The notes: generated by a model not told the origin, from the sequence alone. 64,000 nucleotides of DNA from MKUN01 sp964481425 (GCA_964481425.1 CAYZTM010000018.1:19270-83269), one strand, 5' to 3'. Positions 26,075 through 36,500 are shown, numbered from the stretch's first letter. Translations and numbers: made by a program.

Positions 26075-27346
26075 CTATTCCAGCAAGTAATTGTCCCCGT
26101 CCTCTATCAGGTTCAGGTCCACATTATCCATACCGGCTATGCCCTCGATCGAGCCCTTCACATGGGCAGCATTCAGCAATACTTTTTCCAGTTGCTTTTC
26201 GCGGGCCTTCCATAGCTTTTCCATCATATCCCGCTCTTTTTGTATAGTCGTGCGCATACTCATAAAGGCCTCCCTGATGGCCTTCCACTGCTCCGAGAAT
26301 TCTTTACCCGTAAGGTAGTTATACAGCAGGGTCATTTTATCCCCTTTGTTCTCATGGTTCTTTGTCGCGGTATATACTTTTATGATCAGGTCGCGCAGCA
26401 CTATGGCAAGGGCCTTTACATCGTTAAAGCCGCATATCCATACACCCTCCTTTTCCCCGAAGCCGTCCACATCTTTCGGCTTGGCCTGCGTAACTATCAC
26501 GGCCACATCGGCTCCCTGGCTCCGCATATCGGCTTTCAGCTTTTCTATCCACTCGTGGCTGAATTCTTTGGTACGCTTGCTCTCGTAAATTATTTTACCG
26601 CATTCCTGTCCCAGGTTATTCCTGACCGTCTGTATGCAGTCCGCCCCACGCACGCCTTTACCTACCTCGCTCACCAGGTCGAAGGGGAATGAGCTCCGCA
26701 GCAGTTCCTCCAATATCAGTTCCTGCGCCTCGCCCTGTGCCTGCATCGATCCCTGTTCGGCCTTACGTTTCATCTCCTCTACCAGTTTATGCTGCGCATC
26801 CAGTTTCATCTCCAGCTCCTTCATTTTCATCTGGTGCTCGGTTTCCTTCAGCCTGTTCTTCTCTTCCTCTTCCTTCTTTATCTGTTCGCTCAGCTTGTCA
26901 CGTTCTTCCAGCATACGTCGCTGCATTTCCAGTTCCAGCTCCTGTTCTCTTGCTTTCAGTTCCTGCATCTTCTTCAGAAAATCCAGCTCCTTTTCCCTTG
27001 CTGCGGCCAGTTTGGCATCCTGTTCTTTGTTGGCATCTTCCAGCATCTGTAGCTTCACGCCATATTCTCCCTGCAGCTTTTCGTTTATCTGCCTGCCCAG
27101 CAGCTCTTCTATGCTCTTTTTCTCTGTTTCCAGCCTGCGTTTCAGCTCATCCTCCTGCTGCAGCACCTTTTGCTCCAGTTCTTTCTGTTGTAGTTCCAGC
27201 GCCTGCTTATCGGCCTTCAGGCCTTCCATCCGCTTCCGCCATTCCACCTCCATCTTTCCACGCATCTCCTTCTCTATCGATTGCGCTATCGCATCGGTAG
27301 GCTCAAATTCATGGTTGCATTGCGGACATATTATCGTTGTGCTCAT
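26075..27346 (-). CDS. DUF2130 family protein with long coiled coil
   Basis: A 423-residue protein. It begins with a zinc-ribbon half (CPQCNHEF), then has a long charged coiled coil (residues ~30-215, rich in Glu, Lys and Gln), then the DUF2130 domain with ELLRSSFPFDLV, GKIIYESKRTKEFSHEWIEKL and VIVTQAKPKDV. The DUF2130 core resembles a restriction-endonuclease-like fold (E-x-K in YESKRTK), but function is unproven. The start is the ATG at 27346. It is monocistronic and divergent from the OmpA-like gene. Confidence 0.88.
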   Translation of the reverse strand: MSTTIICPQCNHEFEPTDAIAQSIEKEMRGKMEVEWRKRMEGLKADKQALELQQKELEQKVLQQEDELKRRLETEKKSIEELLGRQINEKLQGEYGVKLQMLEDANKEQDAKLAAAREKELDFLKKMQELKAREQELELEMQRRMLEERDKLSEQIKKEEEEKNRLKETEHQMKMKELEMKLDAQHKLVEEMKRKAEQGSMQAQGEAQELILEELLRSSFPFDLVSEVGKGVRGADCIQTVRNNLGQECGKIIYESKRTKEFSHEWIEKLKADMRSQGADVAVIVTQAKPKDVDGFGEKEGVWICGFNDVKALAIVLRDLIIKVYTATKNHENKGDKMTLLYNYLTGKEFSEQWKAIREAFMSMRTTIQKERDMMEKLWKAREKQLEKVLLNAAHVKGSIEGIAGMDNVDLNLIEDGDNYLLE

Positions 27347-27434
27347 ACGCGCTCCCTGTCTTGCTTTCTGAAAATACAAAGTTCGGCTTTATGCCAATAA
27401 ATTAAGGCTCATTATTTTTGTACTTTTCCACATT

Positions 27435-29318
27435 ATGCGGCAGGCCCCCGTTTTGTTCTTACTTCTTTTGCTATCTGTAGCTGCACAGGCGCAGCCTGCA
27501 TCTGCCGTTAAGCACTTCGAGCGGGCCATGACCTATATGGCACAGAAAGAGTCGGGTAAAGCCTGTAGTGATATGGAAGAAGCCATCAAGGACGACCCCA
27601 CTTATACCGATGCCTACAGCACGCTGGGCCAGTGGTACTTCGACCTGCACCGGTACGATAAGGCTGTCGATGTCTTCAGCCGCGCCTCCAAGAACTGTCC
27701 TAAGGGAAATGTGAACTTTGCAAAGCCGCTCGTAAAAAGCCTTATATGCAATTATCAGCCGGCCGAAGCGCTGCGCCTTTGCGCACAATATGCACCGAAG
27801 TATAACGATGCAAGCTGGGAACGCATCAAGGCCCAGGCGCTTTTCGTATCCCAGGCCCTCGCCCACCCCCTGCCCGACACACCAAAGAATTTAGGCTGCC
27901 GCATCAACACCTCCGACCCGGAGATGTTCCCCGGCATCTCTGCCGATACCCAGATGCTCTACTACACCCGCCGGATGAACGGTGAGGATGAGGATTTCTT
28001 TTTCAGCACCGTCGATAGCTGCGGGGGCTGGTTCACGGGCCGCAATATGGGTAGCCCGCCCAATACCCCCGACGAAGAATCGTCTGAATACATTTCCGTT
28101 GACAGGCATTACCTCTTTTTCACCCGCTGCAACAACCGCAGCGATAACGGCTGGGAAAAAGGCGGCTGCGATCTTTTCATGGCCTACCGCGTGGCCGTCG
28201 ATTCTCCATGGACCATCGGGCAAACATTTGGCGCCACCATCAATTCGCCCGGCTATGAGGGTATGCCCTGCCTCTCTGCCGACAACCGCGAACTCTATTT
28301 TGCCAGCGACAGGCCCGGCGGCTACGGCGGGCTCGATATATGGGTGAGCCGCTTCCAAAATGGCTACTGGCAGGTGCCCCGCAACCTGGGCCCCCGCATC
28401 AATACTGCCGGTAATGAGACCGCCCCCTTTCTGCACCCCGATAACAATACGCTCTATTTTGCCAGCACCGGTATGGCAGGCATGGGTGGCAGCGACCTTT
28501 ATTACTGCCGCCGCATGAACGATACCACCTGGAGCACACCGAAGGATCTGGGCTACCCGCTCAATACATCATCCGACGAGAACAGTATATGCGTCACGCC
28601 CGACGGACAAAAATGCTATATAGCTTCCGACCGCGATAGCAGTGCGGGTAATTTCGACATCTACGAGATGAAACTACCGCCTGCCCTGCAACCCGTGCCG
28701 GTGGGCATAGTAAAGGGCATTGTGTACGATAGCCTCAGTAAAGACCTGCTGAACTATGCTTCCATACACATCCTTAAGCCCAATGGCGAGGAGCTGTATC
28801 ACTTCATGAGCAATCGGGGCGATGCCAGCTACATGATCACACTGCCTGCCGGTATCAACTACCACTGGCATATAGACCGTGTGGGCTATACCTCGCTCGA
28901 CGATAGCTTTACTCTGCGCGACAGGTCAACGGTCAACTACAACATATCCCTGCTGCCGAGCGACTATGTAATGCCGGTGAACGATAGCCTTATACTCACC
29001 ATCCACTTCCCGCTTAACAGTGCTAAGCTCAGCGATTCTGACCTTGCCGATATACGCCGCGCTATGGACCCATGGGCCTTTGAAAAAGGCATCGTGATCT
29101 ATGTGAATGGCTATACCGACAATACGGGTAACCCGATGATCAACGAGCAGCTCTCATTCAACCGTGCCAACCTCGTGACCAAAGCGATAACAGACCTTGG
29201 CTACGACCCGGTTAATATCGAGTCCAAAGGCTGGGGTGAGGCCAACCCCGTAGCACCCAACGATGGCGAAGAGAACTGGGCTAAGAACAGGCGGGTAGAG
29301 ATCATTATAAGACGATGA
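27435..29318 (+). CDS. PorE-like OmpA-family protein (TPR, PD40 propeller, CRD, OmpA)
   Basis: A 627-residue envelope protein with four parts: signal peptide (LLLLLSVAAQAQ) and TPR repeats (~25-130), a PD40/WD40-like propeller (~155-415; FPGISADTQMLYYTRR, MPCLSADNRELYFASDRPGG), a carboxypeptidase-regulatory-like domain (~425-510), and a peptidoglycan-binding OmpA domain (~520-627; NRANLVTKAI, GWGEANPVAPNDG). This order is that of PorE, which ties the T9SS to peptidoglycan. Known PorE is a lipoprotein, but no lipobox cysteine is seen here. Most Bacteroidota carry several such paralogues, many next to PorP/SprF genes; none is adjacent here. Confidence 0.85.
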   Translation: MRQAPVLFLLLLLSVAAQAQPASAVKHFERAMTYMAQKESGKACSDMEEAIKDDPTYTDAYSTLGQWYFDLHRYDKAVDVFSRASKNCPKGNVNFAKPLVKSLICNYQPAEALRLCAQYAPKYNDASWERIKAQALFVSQALAHPLPDTPKNLGCRINTSDPEMFPGISADTQMLYYTRRMNGEDEDFFFSTVDSCGGWFTGRNMGSPPNTPDEESSEYISVDRHYLFFTRCNNRSDNGWEKGGCDLFMAYRVAVDSPWTIGQTFGATINSPGYEGMPCLSADNRELYFASDRPGGYGGLDIWVSRFQNGYWQVPRNLGPRINTAGNETAPFLHPDNNTLYFASTGMAGMGGSDLYYCRRMNDTTWSTPKDLGYPLNTSSDENSICVTPDGQKCYIASDRDSSAGNFDIYEMKLPPALQPVPVGIVKGIVYDSLSKDLLNYASIHILKPNGEELYHFMSNRGDASYMITLPAGINYHWHIDRVGYTSLDDSFTLRDRSTVNYNISLLPSDYVMPVNDSLILTIHFPLNSAKLSDSDLADIRRAMDPWAFEKGIVIYVNGYTDNTGNPMINEQLSFNRANLVTKAITDLGYDPVNIESKGWGEANPVAPNDGEENWAKNRRVEIIIRR

Positions 29319-29326
29319 CCTGCACG

Positions 29327-29355
29327 CGCCATTGCGAGGTACGGAGCGATCTCAG
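29327..29355. repeat. Dispersed intergenic repeat of the CATTGCGAGG type
   Basis: The words CCATTGCGAGG, ACGGAGC and GATCTCAG occur in this order between two convergent genes. They match a palindrome-related repeat that I recognise from many Bacteroidota and some other genomes (CATTGCGAGGnACGnAGCnATCTC). Only one copy is seen in this window. Confidence 0.5.
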
Positions 29356-29435
29356 GCCCTATGCCATTTTCCCCCTTGTGCGGGCGCCTATCGTGCGCCG
29401 GCTGAAGGGGCCGGGTGGATGTTCGCTTGCATGGT

Positions 29436-29981
29436 TCATTCCCGCCACATAGGCTTTGCCTTCAACACCTTTTTATATACCGGGCAGTCTTCGCTATGCG
29501 CCCCGGGCAGGTAGCCCGCACTCATCAGGAACTCGTTCACGATCTCACCACCCGTAAAATGAAAGGTCTTCCTGAACAGCTTTGTCCATTCCTCCTTGCT
29601 TTTGGGATGCTGCAGTGCCAGCCATTCCGCAAAAGACCCATGTTCTTTTTGCAATTGGACTATGGTCTTCGCGTTCTCTATAGCTGCATTTATCTTCAGC
29701 CTGTTCCTTATAATGCCCGCATCATTCATCAGCCGCTCCCGGTCCTTATCGGTGTAGGAAGCCACCTTTTTGATGTTGAAGTTGTGGTAGGCCTTCCTGA
29801 ATGTGCTTTCTTTTTTCAGTATGGTCTCCCAGCTAAGCCCTGCCTGGTTGATCTCCAGCACGAGGCGGCAGAATAGTTCATTATCTTCCCCTATCGGGAA
29901 GCCGTATAGCTTGTCATGGTAAGCTTTGTGCAGGGCTTTGCGCTCGCCCTCCATTGTTTCTATTGCCCTGCAGTACGACAT
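29436..29981 (-). CDS. tag: DNA-3-methyladenine glycosylase I
   Basis: A 181-residue base-excision glycosylase removing 3-methyladenine. The N-terminal MSYCRAIE and the C-terminal HSEDCPVY supply the Cys/His zinc ligands typical of Tag. The helix-hairpin region with QAGLSWETILKKESTFRKAY contains the family's W-x-x-I-L-x-K-R/E signature, and AGIIRNRLKINAAIENA is also typical. I start at ATG 29981. It converges on the OmpA-like gene across a ~115-bp gap that holds the dispersed repeat. Confidence 0.95.
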   Translation of the reverse strand: MSYCRAIETMEGERKALHKAYHDKLYGFPIGEDNELFCRLVLEINQAGLSWETILKKESTFRKAYHNFNIKKVASYTDKDRERLMNDAGIIRNRLKINAAIENAKTIVQLQKEHGSFAEWLALQHPKSKEEWTKLFRKTFHFTGGEIVNEFLMSAGYLPGAHSEDCPVYKKVLKAKPMWRE

Positions 29982-30362
29982 AAATTGCAAAAAATATTTT
30001 TTCTCACATTTTCATTGATGATCAATCATTTAGCCTCATAAAATTTCCCATTTCTTTCCCAAAAATTTCCCATTTTTTACCCGTTCTTTCCCACTTATTA
30101 GCCAGTGAGCATGATCTCAAGCAGGCTTGCTGGGTTTCGCTATTTGCAAAACTTAAGCGGACAAAGCCCCCCTTCGCTGAAAAAAGCTTCGGTGGACAAA
30201 GCAAGATACGAAACGGGGGGAGCGGATTCCAAAAAATGATATCCACATTTTGCTGCAGCAAGCCTGGGACCCTTAAGTACTTATACACCCTATCCGCCCT
30301 GATAAAAATCATGAAAATCCCCGCCCAAACTTTATTATTTTGCCCCTAAATAGAAAAAACAT
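29982..30362. other. Intergenic stretch of 381 bp with short repeats and no supported gene
   Basis: The stretch holds a pyrimidine-rich block (30041-30106) with the word TTTCCCA repeated at short intervals, including two copies of AAATTTCCCATTT 21 bases apart. Further on are two copies of GGACAAAGC (30169 and 30193 area) flanking TTCGCTGAAAAAAGCTTCG. A TTGATGATCAA palindrome lies at 30015-30025. A near-match to the -7 word (TTATTTTG, ending 30342) precedes kmo. A 96-codon frame on the minus strand across this block looks like chance. Confidence 0.5.
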
Positions 30363-31742
30363 ATGGCTCGTTCGGTTACTATTTTAGGTGCAGGGCTCGT
30401 TGGTTCACTGCTGGCAATCATATTAAAAAAACGGGGCTACGAGGTAAGCATCTATGAGCGCAGGCCCGATATGCGTTCGGCTGCCATCGGTGCAGGCCGC
30501 TCCATCAACCTGGCCATGAGCGCCCGCGGCTGGAAAGCCCTGGACCTTGCAGGCCTCCGGCAGGATATGGAAGCCCTCGCCATACCCATGTATGGCCGCT
30601 ACCTGCACCAGCCGGGCGGTGCTGCCGCATTCCAGCAATATGGCAAGAACAATGAGGCCATCTACTCCGTAAGCCGGNNNNNNNNNNGGGGCGAACTCAA
30701 TAAAAAACTAATGACGCTGGCCGAACAGAACGGCGTGAAGATATTTTTCGAACATCGCTGCAATAAGGTGGATGTAGCAGAGAACATACTGCACCTGCAG
30801 GAGCTGAACGGCAATGAAAAGACCGTACAGGCCGACCTGCTCTTTGGCGCCGACGGGGCCTTCTCTGCACTCCGCAACAGCTATGTGCATATGGACAGGG
30901 TGAATGCCGCGCAGAATTACCTGGAGCATGGCTATAAAGAACTGAGCATACCACCACTGGCCGATGGCAGCATGCAAATGGAAAAGAACGCCCTGCATAT
31001 ATGGCCCCGGAAGAACTTCATGCTTATAGCATTGCCCAATACGGACGGCACCTTTACCTGCACCCTCTTCCTGCCTTTCGAAGGCAGCCCTTCTTTCGAT
31101 AAGCTCAGGACAAAGGAGGAGGTAACCGCATTCTTCAAAGAGCAATTCCCCGATGCAGTGCCCCTGATGCCTACACTGCTCGAAGACTTCTTTGACAATC
31201 CCACCTCTTCACTCATTACCACTTACATCAAGCCCTGGCATTACGAAGATAAAAGCGCCCTTATAGGCGATGCGGCCCATGCCATAGTACCCTTTTACGG
31301 ACAGGGTATGAATGCCGGTTTCGAGGACTGCACCATACTCGCCGGGCTTATGGACAAGTACGGTGATGACTGGAAGACCATACTGGAACAATACGATATG
31401 GCGCGGAAGCCCAATGGCGATGCGGTAGCTCAGCTCGCTTTGCTTAACTTTGTTGAGATGCGTGATAAAGTGGCTGACCCTTCTTTCCTCGAGCGCAAAA
31501 AGATCGAGAAAGAATTGGGCCGGCGCTACCCGGACCAATTCATATCTGTTTATGAAATGGTTTCGTTCAGCCACATACCATACAATACCGCGCTGCGCTG
31601 CATTGAGGCGCAGGACAGGCTGCTGGCCAGCATCATGGGCGAGGGTGATTTCTTTGCCAATGCGGAAGATGCCGCTTATACCAGCAAGCTGGACCGGAAG
31701 ATGAATGAGTACCACAGCGCGGTGCAACAATTAGAATTGTAA
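30363..31742 (+). CDS. kmo: Kynurenine 3-monooxygenase (interrupted by an assembly gap)
   Basis: About 459 codons including the gap. An FAD-dependent aromatic hydroxylase that converts L-kynurenine to 3-hydroxykynurenine in tryptophan breakdown or NAD synthesis. The FAD-binding GAGLVGSLLAIILKKRG, the GAGRSINLAMSARGW segment, the ADLLFGADGAFSALR motif and the late ALIGDAAHAIVPFYGQGMN motif are all present. Ten Ns interrupt codons just after SVSR; homologues read SVSR directly into a GELN-like sequence, so little or no real sequence is missing. The recJ ATG directly follows the stop, so they share a transcript. No other kynurenine-pathway gene is adjacent. Confidence 0.93.
   Translation: MARSVTILGAGLVGSLLAIILKKRGYEVSIYERRPDMRSAAIGAGRSINLAMSARGWKALDLAGLRQDMEALAIPMYGRYLHQPGGAAAFQQYGKNNEAIYSVSRXXXXGELNKKLMTLAEQNGVKIFFEHRCNKVDVAENILHLQELNGNEKTVQADLLFGADGAFSALRNSYVHMDRVNAAQNYLEHGYKELSIPPLADGSMQMEKNALHIWPRKNFMLIALPNTDGTFTCTLFLPFEGSPSFDKLRTKEEVTAFFKEQFPDAVPLMPTLLEDFFDNPTSSLITTYIKPWHYEDKSALIGDAAHAIVPFYGQGMNAGFEDCTILAGLMDKYGDDWKTILEQYDMARKPNGDAVAQLALLNFVEMRDKVADPSFLERKKIEKELGRRYPDQFISVYEMVSFSHIPYNTALRCIEAQDRLLASIMGEGDFFANAEDAAYTSKLDRKMNEYHSAVQQLEL
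30678..30687. other. Scaffold gap of 10 Ns inside kmo
   Basis: Ten undetermined bases join two contigs within the coding region. The flanks read aagccgg before and ggggcgaac after. Both sides stay in the same reading frame with the gap at its given length. Confidence 0.99.
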
Positions 31743-33449
31743 ATGAGGGCTGATAAACGCTGGACTTTAAAACCTGCCGACGATAATACCGTAAATGCAT
31801 TATATGAAGCACTGAAAGTGCATCCCGCCATATGCAGATTGCTTGCCGTACGCGGGATAACCGATTTCGATTCTGCGAAAGCTTTTTTCCGGCCTGAATT
31901 AACACAGCTGCACGACCCCTTCCTGATGAAGGGCATGGACAAAGCGGTGAGCCGCCTTACAGAGGCCGTAGAGTGGCATGAGCGCATCATGGTCTATGGC
32001 GACTATGATGTGGATGGCACCACCTCTGTAGCAGTAGTGTACTCCTTTCTTCGCAAGCATTATGAGGGCGAATTGAGCTATTACATACCGCACCGTTACA
32101 AGGAGGGCTATGGCGTATCGAAGCAGGGTATAGACTATGCCCATGACAATGGTTATACGGTCCTTATCACCCTCGACTGTGGTATCAAGTCTGCAGAGCT
32201 GATCGCCTATGCACAATCGCTGGGCATCGACGTCATTGTTTGCGACCACCACCTGCCCGATACCAATATACCGCCTGCTTATGCCATATTAAACCCTAAA
32301 CAGGAGGGCTGCAACTATCCTTATAAAGAGCTTAGTGGCTGTGGCATAGGCTTCAAACTGGTACAGGCGCTTGCTATGGAATGGGGCCTGCCGCCGGAGG
32401 AAGCTTATGAATACCTCGACCTTGTGGCCACCAGCATAGCGGCAGATATTGTACCCATCGACGGGGAGAACCGGGTACTGGCTTTCTATGGCCTGAAAAA
32501 AGCCAATACTGAACCCTCACTATCCATTGCGACCCTAAAGGAGATATCGGGGATACAAAAGAAAATGACCATATCGGACCTCGTGTTCGTGATAGGCCCC
32601 CGCGTGAATGCCGCAGGCCGCATGGACGATGCCCGCAAGGCTGTGGACCTGTTCATAGAGCGAGACCCGGATAAGATAATGGACCTGGCTGCTGTATTGC
32701 AGTCGGACAATACAGACCGTAAAGAGATAGACAAGAATACTACCGAAGAGGCGCTCTCCCTCATCCAGGGCGACGACCTGATGATAGCCCGTAAATCGAC
32801 GGTACTCTACAAGGAAGACTGGCACAAAGGCGTAGTGGGCATAGTGGCCAGCCGCCTGATAGACCATTATTACCGCCCTACCATCATCCTGACACAAGCC
32901 AATGGTAAGGCCACCGGCTCAGCCCGCTCTGTAAGCGGCTTCAATATTTATGAGGCCATACACGAGTGCCGCGACCTACTGGAGAACTACGGCGGCCACT
33001 TCTACGCTGCGGGCATGACACTGAACCCCGACCGCGTAGCAGAGTTCTCTATCCGCTTTGAAGAAGTGGTGGCCAGCACCATAAGCCCCGAATTATTGAT
33101 ACCTGAAATAGAGGTGGATGCCGAGATCAATTTCTCCGATATCAGGCAGGCATTTTACAATATAGTCATGCAGTTCGAGCCCTTCGGGCCCAATAACCTG
33201 CGCCCCGTTTTCATGACCCGCAATGTCAGCGACTTTCGCGGCATGTCGAAGATCGTAAAGGACGTACACCTCAAGTTCATGGTAGTACAGGCCAATGGAG
33301 ATGTAATAGATGGCATAGGCTTCAACATGGCCGATAAATACCCCATAGTTACAAAAGGCCCGTTCGACATTGTGTACACTATAGACGAGAACGAATTTAA
33401 CGGCAACACCCGCCTGCAGATAAAAGTGCTGGATGTACGGCCGGTATAA
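31743..33449 (+). CDS. recJ: Single-stranded-DNA-specific exonuclease RecJ
   Basis: A 568-residue DHH-family 5'-3' exonuclease acting in recombination and mismatch repair. Metal motifs are complete: VYGDYDVDGTTS (motif I), LITLDCGIKS, VCDHHLPD (DHH) and, in the DHHA1 part, GSARSVSGFNIYEA and YGGHFYAAGMTL. The OB-fold C-terminus begins near residue 450. It is of usual length and cotranscribed with kmo. Confidence 0.96.
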   Translation: MRADKRWTLKPADDNTVNALYEALKVHPAICRLLAVRGITDFDSAKAFFRPELTQLHDPFLMKGMDKAVSRLTEAVEWHERIMVYGDYDVDGTTSVAVVYSFLRKHYEGELSYYIPHRYKEGYGVSKQGIDYAHDNGYTVLITLDCGIKSAELIAYAQSLGIDVIVCDHHLPDTNIPPAYAILNPKQEGCNYPYKELSGCGIGFKLVQALAMEWGLPPEEAYEYLDLVATSIAADIVPIDGENRVLAFYGLKKANTEPSLSIATLKEISGIQKKMTISDLVFVIGPRVNAAGRMDDARKAVDLFIERDPDKIMDLAAVLQSDNTDRKEIDKNTTEEALSLIQGDDLMIARKSTVLYKEDWHKGVVGIVASRLIDHYYRPTIILTQANGKATGSARSVSGFNIYEAIHECRDLLENYGGHFYAAGMTLNPDRVAEFSIRFEEVVASTISPELLIPEIEVDAEINFSDIRQAFYNIVMQFEPFGPNNLRPVFMTRNVSDFRGMSKIVKDVHLKFMVVQANGDVIDGIGFNMADKYPIVTKGPFDIVYTIDENEFNGNTRLQIKVLDVRPV

Positions 33450-33454
33450 AATCA

Positions 33455-33484
33455 AAGCGCCGCTTCATAAATGAAGCGGCGCTT
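33455..33484. terminator. Bidirectional terminator between recJ and the efflux operon
   Basis: AAGCGCCGCTTCAT (33455-33468) and ATGAAGCGGCGCTT (33471-33484) are perfect 14-bp inverted copies around a 2-base centre, with T-rich sequence on the recJ side (gttttctg). It lies between two convergent stop codons. Confidence 0.85.
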
Positions 33485-33524
33485 GTTTTCTGTTAGTCTT
33501 ACACCGATCTTACTTATCTAATAC

Positions 33525-36500
33525 CTATTCTGCTATGGGATCTTCTTTTAATGATTCACTCAGCTTATTTCTTTTCTTAGCTATCCATGCTTTGAACCTG
33601 AAGCTCAGCAGGCACATTACCGGCACCACTATCAACGTCAGGAAGGTAGCGAAGCTAAGACCGTAGATCATGGTCCATGCCAGCGGGCCCCAGAAGGCCA
33701 CACTGTCACCGCCAAAGAATATATGCGGGTTAAAATGGCGCAGCAGCTCATAGAAATCTATGTTCAAGCCGATACCTAATGGTATCAGGCCTAGTATGGC
33801 GGCCGTAGCTGTAAGCAGCACCGGCGTCATACGTGTGCGGCCGGCCTCTACCAGCGCATCGTATACACTCATGCCCTCGGCAAGCATCAGGTCCATGAAC
33901 TCCACTAGCAGTATCCCGTTCCGGACGACAATACCACAGAGCGCAACGATACCGATACCACTCATTACCATCGAGAAGGTATTGCCTGCTATCGCATAAC
34001 CCAGCAATACACCTATCACACTGAACAGTACTTCACTCATGATAATAACGGTGCGGCTCAGCGAGTTGAACTGTAATACCAATATCATGAATATCAGGCC
34101 AATGGATATCAGCATTGCCTTACCGAGGAAAGCGCCGGTCTCAGCCTGGTCTTCCTGCTGCCCGCTCATTTTGATATTGATACCTGAGGGTGCGTGGAAC
34201 TTGTTTACTGCCTTTTGTACTGCAGCTACCACATCATTGTCATTATAGCCTGTTATTACATTGGATGAAAGCGATATGATACGTTTCTCATCCTTACGCT
34301 TGATGCCTCCGTATGTAGTACCATACTGCACATCGGCGAAGGAACTCACCGGCACCTGCCTGATGATGCCACCCAGGCCCATATCACGATATACGATCGG
34401 CATGTTGCGCACCGCATCTATATCAGCGCGTTGCTGTTGCTGCAGGCGCAGCATTATCGGGTAGTCGTCATTCGCATCACGGAAACGGGATACCTCTTTA
34501 CCGAATACCGCGGTACGCAGGTTGCTGGCTATGGTCATTGTAGAGATACCTTCCGAGTTCATGCGTGCACGGTCGAGGTTAAACACTATCTCAGGTTTAT
34601 CGGCCTGGAAGTCACTACGCAATTCTTCTACTCCGGGTATCTGCTTCTTATCAAGGAAACGCTTCAACCTTTCTGATGTAGCCACCAGCGTATCGAGGTC
34701 ATCGCCTGTTATTTCCACAACTATAGGCTTAGGCAATGGCGGACCACCCTGCTCTTTATCTACCGTCACCTCAGCACCCGGTACACCTTTCACGGCCTTA
34801 CGTATCTTCTCCATATAGTCCCATGTCGATTCTCCATGGCGTTCCGCATACTCAACATAGGCTACGGTTATCTTGCCCTTATTGGGGAAATCGCCTATCT
34901 CGTTACTGGTCGGGTCCACTGCACCTACCGTCACATTGGAGATCACCGATTTCACTATCGGGTTAAGCTTATTATGAGCCACATCGTTACCCAGCGCCTT
35001 ATTCACTTTTTTCTCAAGGTCCTTCAATACCTCATTGGTACGTGCCTGGTCGGTACCTACAGGCATGTTGAGATACACATATGTAAAGTTTGGCTCTGCC
35101 GATGGGAAGAACACGAATGCCGGGTGCCTCAATCCGTACAATATGGGTGCAAGGATGAACAGGCCAATGGTGATGAGCATAGTAAGGCCGGGACGTGCCA
35201 GTGCACGCTTCAGCCAGCGGGTATACCATTCACGGAAGGCAGGCCATGCTTTGGTCTGGAACTTGTTTATCCATTTTGAAAAAACATACTTCTCAAGCAG
35301 GATAAAGAGGTAAATGAATATGATGAAATTGCCCATCGCCCACGAGCCGCTTATATCGCAAAGCAGAGCGAGCGCAAGGAATATCACGAGCAATACCCTG
35401 TCGCGCTTAGTGAAACGCTTCTTCACATTGTCCTTATGCGGCGTCTCCGGTTTCATGAAGCTGACAGCAAACACCGGGTTGATGAGATAAGCTACCACAA
35501 GAGATGCCAACAGCGTAATGATAAGCGTAATGGGCAGGAAGAACATGAACTCACCGATCACACCTTTCCAGAATGCCAGAGGTATGAAGGGCATCAGGGT
35601 TGTGGCCGTACCGGAAAGTACCGGCAGGAACACCTCACCAGTGGCGTACTTAGCCGCTTTCTCAATGGACATTTTGCCGTTATCGAATATGCGGTGTGTA
35701 TTCTCAATCACCACTATCGCATCATCCACCACAATGCCCAGGGCCAGCAGGAATGAGAACAGTACGATCATATTGAGCGAGAAGCCCAGGGAAGGCATGA
35801 CCAGGAAGGCCAATGCGCAGGATAGCGGTACGGACAGCGCCACGAACAAGGCATTGGTAACACCCATAAAGAACATAAGGATGATGGTCACCAATATAAA
35901 GCCGATGATGATGGTATTGACCAGGTCATGCAGTGTATTTCTTGTGGTCTGCGATTGGTCGCCTGTTATGACGATACTCAGATCTTTAGGCAGTTCTTCC
36001 GCCTTCATCTTCTCAATAAGGTTCTGTATCTTATCCGATGCGTCTATCAGGTTCTGGCCCTTTGCTTTAATGACATTCAGGGTTATTACATTCTGGCCGT
36101 TCAGGCGGGCATAGCTCTTCTGCTCCTCAAAATCATCTCTTACGTCCGCAATGTCCTTTATATATATTGCCTTGCCCTGCTGGTTCCGCACGATCACATC
36201 ACCTATCTGCGCAGCCGTTTTGAACTCATTACGTATGCTCAGGATACGCTTCTGCCCATTCATGGATACTTCACCCGCAGTCAACGAAAGGTTCTCCGAG
36301 GCTATTGCATTCTCAATATCGAAGAAGGTCAAACCGGCAGCCTGCATTTTATACAGGTCCACGTTTATCTGTATCTCACGGTCCAGTGCACCTACCATAT
36401 CCACCCGCTTGATCTCTTTCAGCTCTTCTATGTTATCTTTTACCCTGTCTGCATATTTCTTCAACCTGTTCAGGTCGTAGTTACCGGAAATGTTTACATA

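Noticed and set aside
26634..27371. A 245-codon plus-strand frame rich in Ser and Phe opposite the DUF2130 gene
   Set aside because: Its Ser/Cys/Phe-rich composition is what the complement of a Glu/Lys coiled coil gives.
30015..30025. TTGATGATCAA palindrome considered as another CRP/FNR-type site
   Set aside because: The half sites are separated by one base and not four, so it does not match the dyads at 58.0 and 61.5 kb.
30022..30312. A 96-codon frame on the minus strand between tag and kmo
   Set aside because: It runs through the repeat-rich block, has low-complexity segments, and shows no recognisable family or promoter.
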